DNA of 64,000 nt from Rhodobacteraceae bacterium DSL-40 (GTDB lineage: Bacteria > Pseudomonadota > Alphaproteobacteria > Rhodobacterales > Rhodobacteraceae), in contig QKPN01000005.1 of assembly GCA_003258405.1 (NCBI GenBank), positions 62,001 through 126,000 of the forward strand. The letters run 5' to 3'. How positions within the stretch are numbered: the first letter of the stretch is position 1; each line of letters starts with the position of its first letter. The translations under genes and the position numbers were made by a program. The notes beneath the pieces were generated by a model. That model saw nothing but the letters and a program-made list of their open reading frames with translations. It did not search any database and was not told where the DNA came from. Positions 19,144-28,282 of this stretch are shown here, one piece after another.

Positions 19144-19387
19144 GGCGGGCCGGACGCGGGGCGCGGCCGGGGGCTCCCGCCGCGCCTTTCTCTCCCGCGG
19201 CCGGGCCGTTGACCTGCGTCAAGACGTCGGGGCGGCGGCTGGGCTAAGCCGGGGCCGGCCCGGGCGGGGGCGGCCGCCACGCTTGTCTCGGCGCCGGCAA
19301 AAGGCCATGTCTGTCCGGGGTGGTTGCCAAGCGCGGGCACATGCGCAGGTGTCCTCCCCCGGATGACGCGAGAACAGGGAGCCTGTC

Positions 19388-21232
19388 ATGACCGATCAGC
19401 AGCGACACGAGGCATTCAAGGCCTCCCGGTCCGAAGGGTTGCCGGTGAGCTACGTGCCGGCGCCGGCCGAGCCGGGCGGGGCGCTGACGGTTCCGGAGCA
19501 TGACGCGAACGAGGAGGTCGCGGGCGTCATCGACCGGGCGGTGCGGGCGCGGCTCGCGCGGATGACCGGCGGGCTTTCGCCCTCGGCGCTGATGGCGGTC
19601 TGGTCGGACTGGGCGATCCATCTCTCGACGGCGCCGGGCAAGCAGGCGCTGCTGGCGCAGGATGCGATGCAGAGCACGGCGAAGCTCTGGGAATACACGA
19701 TGCAATGCGCGCTGGGCTTCGGCGGCTCGCGGCCCTGCGTGCAGCCCGCGCAGGGCGACCGGCGCTTCCGCGGCGAGGCCTGGCAGAAGCCGCCCTTCAA
19801 CCTCATGCACCAGAGCTTCCTGCTCACCCAGCAGTGGTGGCAGGAGGCGACGACCGGGGTGCGCGGGGTGAGCAAGGAGGACGAGAAGGCGACGAGCTTC
19901 GCCGCGCGGCAGGTGCTCGATGCCTTCTCGCCGTCGAATTTCTTCTTCACCAACCCCGAGGTGCTGGCCCGGACCATGGCCGAGGGCGGGATGAACCTCG
20001 TGCGCGGGGCGCAGAACTTCCGGGAGGACATGGCGGCGCTGCTGAGCGGAGAGATCGCGCCGCCCGACGACACCTTCCGGGTGGGCATCAATCTCGCCAC
20101 CGCGCCGGGCAAGGTCGTCTATCGCAATCACCTGATCGAGCTCATCCAGTATGAACCGACGACCGAAACGGTGCGGCCCGAGCCGCTGCTGATCGTGCCG
20201 GCCTGGATCATGAAATACTACATCCTCGATCTCAGCGCCGAGAACTCGATGGTGCGCTACCTGACCGGGCAGGGCTATACCGTCTTCATGATCTCCTGGC
20301 GCAATCCGGATGAGCGCGACCGGGATCTGTCGCTCGACGATTACCGGCGACTGGGGCCGATGGCGGCGCTCGACGTGGTGGGCGAGATCACCGGTTCGCC
20401 GCGGATCCATGCCGTGGGCTACTGTCTCGGCGGCACGCTGCTGGCGATCGCCGCGGCGGCTATGGCGCGGGACGGCGACGAGCGGCTGGCGAGCCTCACC
20501 TTCTTCGCCGCGCAGAGCGATTTCACCGAGGCCGGCGAGCTCATGCTCTTCATCAACGAGAGCCAGGTCGCCTTCCTCGAGGACATGATGTGGGATCAGG
20601 GCTATCTCGATGCGCATCAGATGTCGGGCGCCTTCCAGATGCTGCGCTCCTATGACCTGATCTGGTCGCGGATCCAGCGGGAATACCTGATGGGCGAGCG
20701 GCCGGGGTCCTCCGACCTCATGGCCTGGAACGCGGATTCGACGCGGATGCCCTACCGGATGCATTCGGAGTATCTGCGCAAGCTGTTCCTCCACAACGAG
20801 CTCGCGACCGGGAAATACGAGGTCGACGAGCATCCGGTCTCGCTCACCGACATCCGCGCGCCGATCTTTGCGGTCGGCACCGAGACGGACCATGTGGCGC
20901 CCTGGAAATCGGCCTACAAGATCCATGCGCTCACCGATGTGAACGTGACCTTCGTTCTCACCAAGGGGGGGCACAATGCGGGCGTCGTCTCCGAGCCGGG
21001 CCATCCGCGGCGGCATTACCGGGTCTTCACCCGGCGCCATGGCGACCGCTATCTCTCGCCGGAGGACTGGCTGGAACATGCGGCGCTGAAGGACGGCTCG
21101 TGGTGGCCGGAATGGACCGGCTGGCTCGGGGCGCTGTCGGGCGCGGAGGTAGCGCCGCCCGAGATGGGCGCGCCGGAGCAGGGGCTCGTGCCGCTCGAGG
21201 ATGCGCCCGGCTCCTATGTGCGGATGGCCTGA
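19388..21232 (+). CDS. phaC: Class I poly(3-hydroxyalkanoate) synthase
   Basis: A 614-residue synthase that polymerises (R)-3-hydroxyacyl-CoA at the granule surface. The alpha/beta-hydrolase triad is visible: nucleophile Cys346 in GYCLGG (PhaC box), Asp501 in TDHVAPW and His529 in GGHNAG. The N-terminal 90 residues are long and variable, as in class I enzymes of Rhodobacteraceae. The start follows AGGGAG. The gene heads a two-gene unit with the MaoC-Pta fusion and is 19 kb from phaZ and 24 kb from the phasin gene. Upstream 244 bp contain no ORF; a TGCGCA element is present but unassigned. Confidence 0.97.
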   Translation: MTDQQRHEAFKASRSEGLPVSYVPAPAEPGGALTVPEHDANEEVAGVIDRAVRARLARMTGGLSPSALMAVWSDWAIHLSTAPGKQALLAQDAMQSTAKLWEYTMQCALGFGGSRPCVQPAQGDRRFRGEAWQKPPFNLMHQSFLLTQQWWQEATTGVRGVSKEDEKATSFAARQVLDAFSPSNFFFTNPEVLARTMAEGGMNLVRGAQNFREDMAALLSGEIAPPDDTFRVGINLATAPGKVVYRNHLIELIQYEPTTETVRPEPLLIVPAWIMKYYILDLSAENSMVRYLTGQGYTVFMISWRNPDERDRDLSLDDYRRLGPMAALDVVGEITGSPRIHAVGYCLGGTLLAIAAAAMARDGDERLASLTFFAAQSDFTEAGELMLFINESQVAFLEDMMWDQGYLDAHQMSGAFQMLRSYDLIWSRIQREYLMGERPGSSDLMAWNADSTRMPYRMHSEYLRKLFLHNELATGKYEVDEHPVSLTDIRAPIFAVGTETDHVAPWKSAYKIHALTDVNVTFVLTKGGHNAGVVSEPGHPRRHYRVFTRRHGDRYLSPEDWLEHAALKDGSWWPEWTGWLGALSGAEVAPPEMGAPEQGLVPLEDAPGSYVRMA

Positions 21233-21256
21233 GGCGAAGGGGAGCGGGGCAGGAAC

Positions 21257-22654
21257 ATGCAGTTCATCGAGAACAGGACCTTCGACGAGATCCAGGTCGG
21301 CGAGAGCGCCGAGCTGGTGCGGACGCTCGGGACCGACGACATCGACCTTTTCGCGGTGATGTCGGGGGATGTGAACCCCGCGCATGTCGATCCGGAATAT
21401 GCGCGCAGCAGCCTGTTTCATGGCGTGATCGCCCATGGCATGTGGGGGGGCGCGCTGATCTCGACGGTGCTCGGGACGGAGCTTCCGGGGCCGGGCACCA
21501 TCTATGTCGGGCAGTCGCTCGCGTTTCATCGCCCCGTCGCGGTGGGCGATGTGATCACGGTGCGGGTGACGGTGAAGTCGAAGGATCCGGCGCGGCGGCA
21601 TGTGGTGCTCGACTGCTGCTGCCTCAATGTCGCGGGCGAGACGGTGATCTCGGGCGAGGCCGAGGTGATAGCCCCGGCCGAGAAGATCCGCCGGCCGCGC
21701 GCCGAGCTGCCGGAGGTGCATCTGCACCGTCCGGGGCGGGCCTACGAGCGGCTGATGGAGCTGGCCCGGCCGCTCGACCCGATCCGCACCGCGGTGGTGC
21801 ATCCGTGCGACGCGAATTCGCTCGAGGGCGCGCTCGAGGCGCGGCGGCTCGGGCTCATCGAGCCGATCCTCGTCGGGCCGGTGCAGAAGATCCTCGCCAC
21901 CGCCGCGGAGGCGGGGCTCGACCTGCAGGACGTGGAGCTCGTCGATACGCCGCACAGCCATGCCGCCGCGGAGCGTGCGGTGCGGCTGATCCGGGAGGGG
22001 AAGGCCGAGGCGCTGATGAAGGGCGCGCTCCATACCGACGAGGTGATGGCGGCGGTGGTCGATCATGCCTGCGGGCTGCGGACCGAGCGGCGGATGAGCC
22101 ATGTCTTCGCGCTCGACGTGCCGAGCTATCCCAAGCCGCTCTTCGTCACCGATGCCGCGATCAACATCGCGCCGGACCTCCAGACCAAGGCCGATATCGT
22201 GCAGAACGCGATCGATCTCGTGCGGGCGGTGGGGATCACCGAGCCGCGGGTGGCGATCCTCGCCGCGGTCGAGACGGTCAATCCGAAGATGCCCTCGACG
22301 CTCGATGCCAGCGCGCTCTGCAAGATGGCCGATCGCGGGCAGATCACCGGGGGGCTGCTCGAGGGGCCGCTGGCCTTTGACAATGCGGTCTCGCGCCATG
22401 CGGCGGCGGCGAAGCACATCGTCTCGCCGGTGGCGGGCGATGCCGACATCCTGATCGCGCCCGATCTCGAGGCGGGGAACATGATCGCCAAGCAGCTCAT
22501 GTATCTCGCGGGCGCCGAGGCGGCCGGGATCGTGCTCGGCGCGCGGGTGCCGGTGATGCTGACGAGCCGCGCCGACGGGCCGCTGGCCCGTGCGGCCTCC
22601 GCCGCACTCGCGCTTCTCTTCGTGCGCAGCGGCGGGCAGGGCGCGATCGGCTGA
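21257..22654 (+). CDS. Bifunctional MaoC (enoyl-CoA hydratase)/phosphate acetyltransferase fusion
   Basis: A 465-residue two-domain protein. Residues 1-150 form a MaoC hotdog domain with the hydratase motif MSGDVNPAHVDPEYA and HGMWGGALIS, expected to hydrate enoyl-CoA to (R)-3-hydroxyacyl-CoA. Residues about 165-465 form a Pta/Ptb domain (ALMKGALHTDE, NIAPDLQTKADI, GADILIAPDLEAGN-like segment) that exchanges acyl-CoA and acyl phosphate. The ATG at 21257 follows AGGA, 24 bp after phaC. Co-location with phaC suggests that the hydratase half supplies PHA monomers and the other half links the acyl-CoA pool to acyl phosphate (inference). Confidence 0.92.
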   Translation: MQFIENRTFDEIQVGESAELVRTLGTDDIDLFAVMSGDVNPAHVDPEYARSSLFHGVIAHGMWGGALISTVLGTELPGPGTIYVGQSLAFHRPVAVGDVITVRVTVKSKDPARRHVVLDCCCLNVAGETVISGEAEVIAPAEKIRRPRAELPEVHLHRPGRAYERLMELARPLDPIRTAVVHPCDANSLEGALEARRLGLIEPILVGPVQKILATAAEAGLDLQDVELVDTPHSHAAAERAVRLIREGKAEALMKGALHTDEVMAAVVDHACGLRTERRMSHVFALDVPSYPKPLFVTDAAINIAPDLQTKADIVQNAIDLVRAVGITEPRVAILAAVETVNPKMPSTLDASALCKMADRGQITGGLLEGPLAFDNAVSRHAAAAKHIVSPVAGDADILIAPDLEAGNMIAKQLMYLAGAEAAGIVLGARVPVMLTSRADGPLARAASAALALLFVRSGGQGAIG

Positions 22655-22936
22655 GGCGGGCGAGGGGGCGGAAAAGGCGTCCGCAGGGGCGATAGCCGGG
22701 CTGCGGAAAAGGGCTTCAGGTCGCTATGGAATGCCGCCCCAAAAATATCACCCCTCTGGCGGCGTCCTGAAAGCTGTTCGAAACGGAAAGGCAGGCTGCG
22801 GCGCGAAGGCGGCTCGGACCGAAATGGCCGGACCCGAGCGGGCCGCTTCAATTTCGTGAAGGGAAAGGGCTCCGTTCTGGAGCGAGGCTGGATCTGAAAT
22901 GAGCCCGGCCTCGAAACTGGTGTTGCGCGGCCCGGA

Positions 22937-23236
22937 TCAGGCCGAGCGGTCGATGATCTGGCCGGTGAAGTAGTGATCGCCCTCGGTGAAGACGCGGGCG
23001 GCGGCGACGATGCGGGCGGGCGGCGGCACGGGCGTGCCGTCCCAGACGAGTTCCTCGAGGCCGTAGACCATGCGGCGCTTCACCTGATCGGCGGTGCGGC
23101 GATCGTGGTTGCGGCGGCGGTCGGCCTCGGCGCGCTCGCGGCGCTCGGACCCCTGATAGCCGGACCGGGACTGGCCGTTCGCGATCCCGCAGTTGACGGC
23201 GGTGCTGGCGACGGAGGCTATGACGATCGGTTTCAT
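22937..23236 (-). CDS. Small hypothetical protein, possibly exported
   Basis: Not recognised. The 99-residue frame has a short hydrophobic N-terminus (MKPIVIASVASTAVNC) that could be a weak signal peptide, then a strongly charged Arg/Glu segment (residues about 30-55) and a Pro-rich patch VPPPARIV. Its ATG at 23236 is preceded by a GGGAACGAG site and wobble GC is high, supporting real coding. It lies alone between the MaoC-Pta gene (convergent) and rutR. The 282 bp between it and MaoC-Pta show no feature. Confidence 0.55.
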   Translation of the reverse strand: MKPIVIASVASTAVNCGIANGQSRSGYQGSERRERAEADRRRNHDRRTADQVKRRMVYGLEELVWDGTPVPPPARIVAAARVFTEGDHYFTGQIIDRSA

Positions 23237-23321
23237 AAGGCTCGTTCCCGGCTAGGTTGTCTAAACTTTTACGAGCATACGATGAAAACCTGAGCGTGTA
23301 ATCCGCGACGTGAAGGCAAGG

Positions 23322-23957
23322 TTAACGCGCCGGGAGTGGCCGCAGGCCGCGGGCGTAGAGCCCGAGCAGGAAGGCGCGGGCATCCTCGTAGCGGGTCGCA
23401 TCGCGCGGCCCGAGCACCATCGCGACCTGGGTGTCGAAATCGGCGTAGTGCTGGGTCGCGGCCCAGATCGAGAAGATCAGGTGGTGCGGATCGACCGGGG
23501 CGAGGTGCCCGGCCTCGCTCCAGGCGCGGATCACCGCGGCCTTTTCATCCACCAGCGCCTTGAGCCCGCCCTGGAGCATGTCGCCGACATGCGGGGCGCC
23601 GCGCAGTACCTCGTTGGCGAAGAGGCGGCTTTCACGCGGCAGGTCGCGGGAGATTTCCAGCTTGCGCTCGACATAGGCGCAGATCTCGGAGACCGGATCG
23701 CCGCCGGGGTCGATCTTGCGCAGCGGTGCGAGCCAGATCTCCATGAGCTGGCCGATCAGGGTGCGGTGGATCTCCTCCTTGGAGGGGAAATAGTAGAGCA
23801 GGTTCGGTTTCGAGAGCCCGGCGGCATCGGCGATGAGATCGAGGGTGGCGCCGCGGAAGCCGTGGGTGGAGAAGACGTCGAGCGCGGCTTCGAGGATCGC
23901 CTCCCGCTTTTCGCGCTGGATCCGGGTGGGAGATTTGCGCCGGGCCGTATCGCTCAT
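23322..23957 (-). CDS. rutR: RutR-type TetR family regulator of pyrimidine use
   Basis: A 211-residue TetR repressor. The helix-turn-helix is in ILEAALDVFSTHGFRGATLDLIADAAGLSKPNLLYYFPSK and the dimer/ligand domain contains MEIWLAPLRKIDPGGDP, both close to RutR, which binds uracil or thymine and then leaves DNA. Divergent from a ureidopropionase-like gene, with a canonical RutR palindrome in the shared intergenic region. It probably represses the pyrimidine catabolic genes until uracil accumulates. Start ATG at 23957. Identification rests on sequence pattern, operator and context together. Confidence 0.88.
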   Translation of the reverse strand: MSDTARRKSPTRIQREKREAILEAALDVFSTHGFRGATLDLIADAAGLSKPNLLYYFPSKEEIHRTLIGQLMEIWLAPLRKIDPGGDPVSEICAYVERKLEISRDLPRESRLFANEVLRGAPHVGDMLQGGLKALVDEKAAVIRAWSEAGHLAPVDPHHLIFSIWAATQHYADFDTQVAMVLGPRDATRYEDARAFLLGLYARGLRPLPAR

Positions 23958-24009
23958 GCCTTGCCCTCAAGCCCCTTGACGCAGGCGTGCGCTCTGCTAG
24001 CGTCAATTT

Positions 24010-24023
24010 TGACCATTTGGTCA
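24010..24023. promoter_or_regulatory. RutR operator
   Basis: TGACCA-TT-TGGTCA, an exact palindrome with 2-bp centre that fits the known RutR consensus TTGACCAnnTGGTCAA. It lies 53 bp from rutR and about 215 bp before the amidohydrolase gene. A plus-strand promoter-like TTGACG (23976-23981) and TAGCGT (23998-24003) end just before it, so bound RutR would block that start. Confidence 0.82.
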
Positions 24024-24236
24024 TAAATAGCAGCCGTTTCCGGCCGAGCCAAGCCCAGACCCGATGGTGTCTCAGGAAAGGCGAGTGATGATCACACGAT
24101 CCGCCGTTGCGTCCGGGAGCCCGTGCGCCCTGCCGGCTGCCTTCGTGCGCCTGAGGCTGGCACCCTGCCCGGGCGCGCCGGGGGCCGGTGCGGACTTCGG
24201 GGATTTTTCGCGTCACACCTAGCAGGAGAGAGGCAT

Positions 24237-25487
24237 ATGGCGGCACCGGGGGAGAACCTCAGGATCGACGGATCCCGGCTCTGGGACAGCATCATGGAGA
24301 TGGCGGAGATCGGGCCGGGGATCGCGGGCGGCAACAACCGCCAGACGCTGACCGATGCCGATGCCGAAGGCCGGGCGCTCTTCAAGACCTGGTGCGAGGC
24401 GGCGGGGCTCACGCTCGGGGTGGACCGGATGGGCACGATGTTCGCCACCCGCGCCGGCGAGGACCCGGACGCGCTGCCGGTCTATGTCGGCAGTCATCTC
24501 GACACCCAGCCGACGGGCGGCAAGTATGACGGGGTGCTGGGCGTGCTGGGCGCGCTCGAGGCGGTGCGGACGATGAACGATCTCGGCATCCGCACCAAGC
24601 ATCCGGTGGTGGTGGTGAACTGGACCAACGAGGAGGGCGCGCGGTTTGCGCCGGCGATGCTCGCCTCCGGGGTCTTCGCCGGCATCCACACGCTCGACTA
24701 TGCCTATGGCCGCACGGATCTCGAGGGCAAGCGCTTCGGCGACGAGCTCGCCCGCATCGGCTGGGTCGGCGACGAGGAGGTCGGCGCGCGGCAGATGCAT
24801 GCCTATTACGAGCTGCACATCGAGCAGGGGCCGATCCTCGAGGCCGAGGGCCGGGAGATCGGCGTCGTCACCCATTGCCAGGGGCTCTGGTGGCTCGAGT
24901 TCACCCTGACCGGCAAGGAGGCGCACACCGGTTCGACGCCGATGCACCTGCGGGTGAATGCGGGCCTCGCCATGGCGCGGATCTTCGAGATGGTGCAGGA
25001 GGTGGCGATGGCCGCCCAGCCCGATGCCGTGGGCGGCGTGGGGCAGGTGACCTTCTCGCCCAATTCGCGCAACGTGCTGCCGGGGAAGGTGGTCTTCACC
25101 GTCGACATCCGCACCGTCGACCAGGCCAAGCTCGACGGGATGCGCGATACGATCGAGGCGCGGGCGGCGACGATCTGCGAGGAGCTCGGCGTCGGCTGTG
25201 CGGTCGAGCGGGTGGGCCATTTCGATCCGGTGACGTTTGCGCCCGAGCTGGTGGCGGAGGTGCGGGGGGCTGCGGAGCGGCTCGGCTACAGCCACAGGGA
25301 TCTGGTCTCGGGCGCCGGGCACGACGCCTGCTGGGCGGCGAAGGTCGCGCCCGCGACCATGGTGATGTGCCCCTGCGTCGACGGGCTCAGCCACAACGAG
25401 GCCGAGGAGATCACCCCGGACTGGGCGGAGAAGGGCGCGAACGTGCTCTTCCATGCGGTCGTCGCCACGGCGGGGATCGTGGAGTAG
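24237..25487 (+). CDS. Zn-dependent M20-family amidohydrolase, beta-ureidopropionase/N-carbamoyl amino acid hydrolase
   Basis: A 416-residue dinuclear metalloenzyme of the HyuC/allantoate amidohydrolase branch. Metal ligands are seen in GSHLDTQPTGGKYDG (His, Asp), NEEGARF (Glu), YELHIEQGPILE (His) and the late AGHDA/LSHNEAE segment. It would hydrolyse N-carbamoyl-beta-alanine to beta-alanine, ammonia and CO2, the last step of reductive pyrimidine breakdown; allantoate or hydantoin-derived carbamoyl acids are alternatives. The ATG at 24237 follows AGGAGAGAGG. RutR operator upstream and dihydropyrimidinase downstream support the pyrimidine role. Confidence 0.92.
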   Translation: MAAPGENLRIDGSRLWDSIMEMAEIGPGIAGGNNRQTLTDADAEGRALFKTWCEAAGLTLGVDRMGTMFATRAGEDPDALPVYVGSHLDTQPTGGKYDGVLGVLGALEAVRTMNDLGIRTKHPVVVVNWTNEEGARFAPAMLASGVFAGIHTLDYAYGRTDLEGKRFGDELARIGWVGDEEVGARQMHAYYELHIEQGPILEAEGREIGVVTHCQGLWWLEFTLTGKEAHTGSTPMHLRVNAGLAMARIFEMVQEVAMAAQPDAVGGVGQVTFSPNSRNVLPGKVVFTVDIRTVDQAKLDGMRDTIEARAATICEELGVGCAVERVGHFDPVTFAPELVAEVRGAAERLGYSHRDLVSGAGHDACWAAKVAPATMVMCPCVDGLSHNEAEEITPDWAEKGANVLFHAVVATAGIVE

Positions 25488-25651
25488 CGCCATGGGCGGC
25501 GCTGCGCCTGCGGCGGGCGCGGGCCGGGATGGCGGTGAATTTGGACTGGAGAACCGGGAGAATTGTCGGCAGACTCGCGGGAGATTGACCCGTCCGCCTT
25601 CGGCTGCGAAGGCGTGGGCAGCTATCTTGCCAGTAAGGAGGGATTCGGGGG

Positions 25652-25930
25652 ATGAGAGTGACCCGGAGAATCTTGCCGCTCGCGCTGCCGGTGGCGGCTG
25701 CGCTGCTTCTCTCGGCCTGCGCAGAGCGCGAGCATTATGCGGCAGAGCTTGGATTCTATCAGGACGGCCGGTTGAGATGGGATGTCTCGGGCGATTATCC
25801 GACCTTCGAGGCCTGCAAGGCCGCGGCGGTCGCGCGCCACGAGGTCTATGTCCGCCAGGGGCGCGAGTTCTCCTGGGCCTGCCTGCTGAAGGATCCGGCA
25901 ACCGGCGCGTATTCCCACAGATACAGATAG
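25652..25930 (+). CDS. Small lipoprotein of unknown function
   Basis: A 92-residue exported protein. The N-terminus MRVTRRILPLALPVAA is a signal peptide ending in the lipobox LLSAC, so the mature protein starts at a lipidated Cys near residue 21. The remaining 70 residues have two more cysteines (EACKAA and FSWACLL) that may form a disulfide. The start follows a GGGGG site. It is wedged between the ureidopropionase-like gene (164 bp upstream) and the dihydropyrimidinase (16 bp downstream), so is likely co-transcribed. No known function. Confidence 0.8.
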   Translation: MRVTRRILPLALPVAAALLLSACAEREHYAAELGFYQDGRLRWDVSGDYPTFEACKAAAVARHEVYVRQGREFSWACLLKDPATGAYSHRYR

Positions 25931-25946
25931 GATCGGAGAGGGCCAC

Positions 25947-27407
25947 ATGAGCAAGGTCATCAGGAACGGCACCATCGTCACCGCGGATCGGAGCTACAAG
26001 GCGGATGTCTTGATCGAGGGCGAGACGATCCTCGAGATCGGCGAGGGCCTGTCGGGGGACGAGACGATCGATGCGACCGACGCCTATGTGATGCCCGGCG
26101 GGATCGACCCGCATACCCATCTCGAGATGCCCTTCATGGGCACGACGGCGGCCGAGACCTTCGAGAGCGGCACCTTCGCGGCGGCGGCGGGCGGCACGAC
26201 GATGCTGGTCGATTTCGTGCTGCCGGGCGAGGACGGGAGCCTTCTCAATGCGATCGCGGACTGGGACCGGAAGTCGTCGAAGCAGATCTGCGTCGATCTC
26301 GGCTATCACATGGCGATCACCGGCTGGAACGAGCGGATCTTCTCCGAGATGGAGGAGGTGGTGAAGCGCGGCGTCAACACCTTCAAGCATTTCATGGCCT
26401 ACAAGGGCGCGCTGATGGTGGAGGACGACGAGATGTATGCGTCCTTCAAGCGCTGTGCCGAGCTCGGCGCGCTGCCGCTCGTCCATGCCGAGAACGGCGA
26501 CATCGTGGCCGAGCTGCAGAAGAAATACATGGAGGAGGGGCTGACCGGGCCCGAGGGGCATGCCTATTCGCGCCCGCCCGAGGTCGAGGGCGAGGCGGCC
26601 AACCGGGCGATCATGATCGCCGATGCCGCCGGCGTGCCGCTCTATATCGTCCATGTCTCCTGCGAGCAGGCGCATGAGGCGATCCGGCGCGCGCGGCAGA
26701 AGGGGATGCGGGTCTATGGCGAGCCGCTGGTCCAGCACCTGACGCTCGACGAGACCGAGTATTTCAACAGGGACTGGGACTATGCCGCGCGGCGGGTGAT
26801 GTCGCCGCCCTTCCGGGACAAGGCGCATCAGGCGAGCCTCTGGGCCGGGCTGCAGGCGGGATCGCTTCAGGTGGTCGCGACCGATCACGCGGCCTTCACC
26901 ACGGACCAGAAGCGGATGGGGCTCTCGGGCTTCCCCTCGATCCCCAACGGCACCGGCGGGCTCGAGGAGCGGATGCCGGTGCTCTGGTCGATGGGGGTGG
27001 GCACGGGGCGGCTCACGCCCAACGAGTTCGTCGCCGTCACCTCGACCAATATCGCCAAGATCCTCAACATCTATCCGAAGAAGGGCGCGATCGTGCCCGG
27101 CGCGGATGCCGATATCGTGGTCTGGGACCCGGGGCTCTCGAAGACGATCACCACGGCGAGCCAGAAATCGGTGCTCGACTACTGTGTCTTCGAGGGCTTC
27201 GAGGTGCGGGGGCTGCCGCGCTACACGCTCTCGCGCGGCGACGTGGTCTGGGCCGACGGGCAGAACAGCCAGCCGCAGCCGGGCCGCGGCAGGTTCGTGC
27301 CGCGCCCGGCCTTTCCCGCGGCGCACACGGCGCTCTCGAAGTGGAAGGAGCTCAACTCCCCGCGCAAGATCGCGCGCGATCCGCTCAACATTCCCTCGGG
27401 GGTCTGA
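25947..27407 (+). CDS. hydA: Dihydropyrimidinase (D-hydantoinase)
   Basis: A 486-residue cyclic amidohydrolase that opens dihydrouracil or hydantoin rings. The zinc motif is GGIDPHTHLEMPF, the carboxylated lysine is in HFMAYKGAL, the other metal histidines are in LPLVHAENG and YIVHVSCEQ, and the metal aspartate is in VATDHAAF. Length and order match the family. ATG 25947 follows GGAGAGG. With the upstream amidohydrolase it gives two of the three steps of reductive pyrimidine breakdown; the dihydropyrimidine dehydrogenase is not in the window. Confidence 0.95.
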   Translation: MSKVIRNGTIVTADRSYKADVLIEGETILEIGEGLSGDETIDATDAYVMPGGIDPHTHLEMPFMGTTAAETFESGTFAAAAGGTTMLVDFVLPGEDGSLLNAIADWDRKSSKQICVDLGYHMAITGWNERIFSEMEEVVKRGVNTFKHFMAYKGALMVEDDEMYASFKRCAELGALPLVHAENGDIVAELQKKYMEEGLTGPEGHAYSRPPEVEGEAANRAIMIADAAGVPLYIVHVSCEQAHEAIRRARQKGMRVYGEPLVQHLTLDETEYFNRDWDYAARRVMSPPFRDKAHQASLWAGLQAGSLQVVATDHAAFTTDQKRMGLSGFPSIPNGTGGLEERMPVLWSMGVGTGRLTPNEFVAVTSTNIAKILNIYPKKGAIVPGADADIVVWDPGLSKTITTASQKSVLDYCVFEGFEVRGLPRYTLSRGDVVWADGQNSQPQPGRGRFVPRPAFPAAHTALSKWKELNSPRKIARDPLNIPSGV

Positions 27408-27707
27408 ATGGCGATCGCGGGCGAGGACATCCTCCTCGAGGAGGGGGAGAGCAAGGGGCGCTATGTCTACCGCAACGACGGCGCGGAGGCGGAGATGACC
27501 TTCTCGAAGGCCGGGGCGGCGCTTCTCATCATCGATCACACCGGGGTGCCGGACGTTTTCCGCGGCCAGGGCGTCGGGGCGGCGCTGGTGCTCCGGGGGG
27601 TGGAGGATGCCCGGAAGGCGGGGAAAAGGATCCTGCCGCTTTGCCCCTTCGCCGCGGCGCAGTTCCGCCGCCATCCCGAATGGGCTGATGTGCTGGAGGG
27701 CCGATGA
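27408..27707 (+). CDS. Small GNAT-like N-acetyltransferase (YjdJ type)
   Basis: A 99-residue minimal acetyltransferase fold. The segment LIIDHTGVPDVFRGQGVGAALV carries the short Q/RxxGxG/A CoA loop (RGQGVGAAL), and ILPLCPFAAAQFRRHPEW is the typical ending of the YjdJ/Acetyltransf_CG group. Its ATG directly follows the TGA of hydA and its end overlaps the next ATG (ATGA), so it is embedded in the operon. The substrate is unknown; there is no evidence that it acts on pyrimidine products. Confidence 0.85.
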   Translation: MAIAGEDILLEEGESKGRYVYRNDGAEAEMTFSKAGAALLIIDHTGVPDVFRGQGVGAALVLRGVEDARKAGKRILPLCPFAAAQFRRHPEWADVLEGR

Positions 27708-28216
27708 AGGATTTCGTTGTTCGCGAATTCCGGCACATGCTGCCGCCGACGATCTTCTTCATCGTGTGCTTCAATGTCCTCGTGCTCACGGTGGCGCTGC
27801 TGGCGCATGGGAGCGGCGGCGAGCTGCCCACCTATGCGGCGGCGACGGTGGCGGCACTTGTCTGCGGCAAGGCGGTGCTGGTGGCCGACAAGCTGCCCTT
27901 CTTCAACCGCTATCCGCACAAGCCGCTGATCTGGAACGCCGGCTGGAAGGCCGGGCTCTATGTGCTGGTGGCGCTGGTCTTCCGGCTGCTGGAAAAGCTG
28001 CTCGCGGCCGCGACCAACGGTTACGGGTTTGCGGCCGGCCTGCACGAGGAGGCGGCGCATTTCGTCTGGACCCGGTTCTGGGTGGTGCAGATCTGGCTGC
28101 TGCTGCTCTTTCTCGGCTATTCCGCCTTTCGCGAACTGATCGGCGAGCTCGGCCGGGGCCGGATCATGGCGATGTTCTTCGGCCCGGTGAGAAAGGGAGA
28201 GGTGGGCGATGGCTGA
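27704..28216 (+). CDS. Integral membrane protein of unknown function
   Basis: A 170-residue protein with about four hydrophobic spans (residues about 14-35, 45-62, 83-100 and 125-145) and a charged C-terminal tail. No family is recognised with certainty. The ATG at 27704 overlaps the GNAT stop, so it is the last gene of the hydA unit. A structural or transport-related role cannot be told from sequence. The downstream gene is convergent. Confidence 0.8.
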   Translation: MKDFVVREFRHMLPPTIFFIVCFNVLVLTVALLAHGSGGELPTYAAATVAALVCGKAVLVADKLPFFNRYPHKPLIWNAGWKAGLYVLVALVFRLLEKLLAAATNGYGFAAGLHEEAAHFVWTRFWVVQIWLLLLFLGYSAFRELIGELGRGRIMAMFFGPVRKGEVGDG

Positions 28217-28282
28217 CCCCGGCGGGAAGGGAGCAGCAGGCGCTCAGGGCTTCCACGAGGCCTGATGAGGCGAGCGCGCGGA

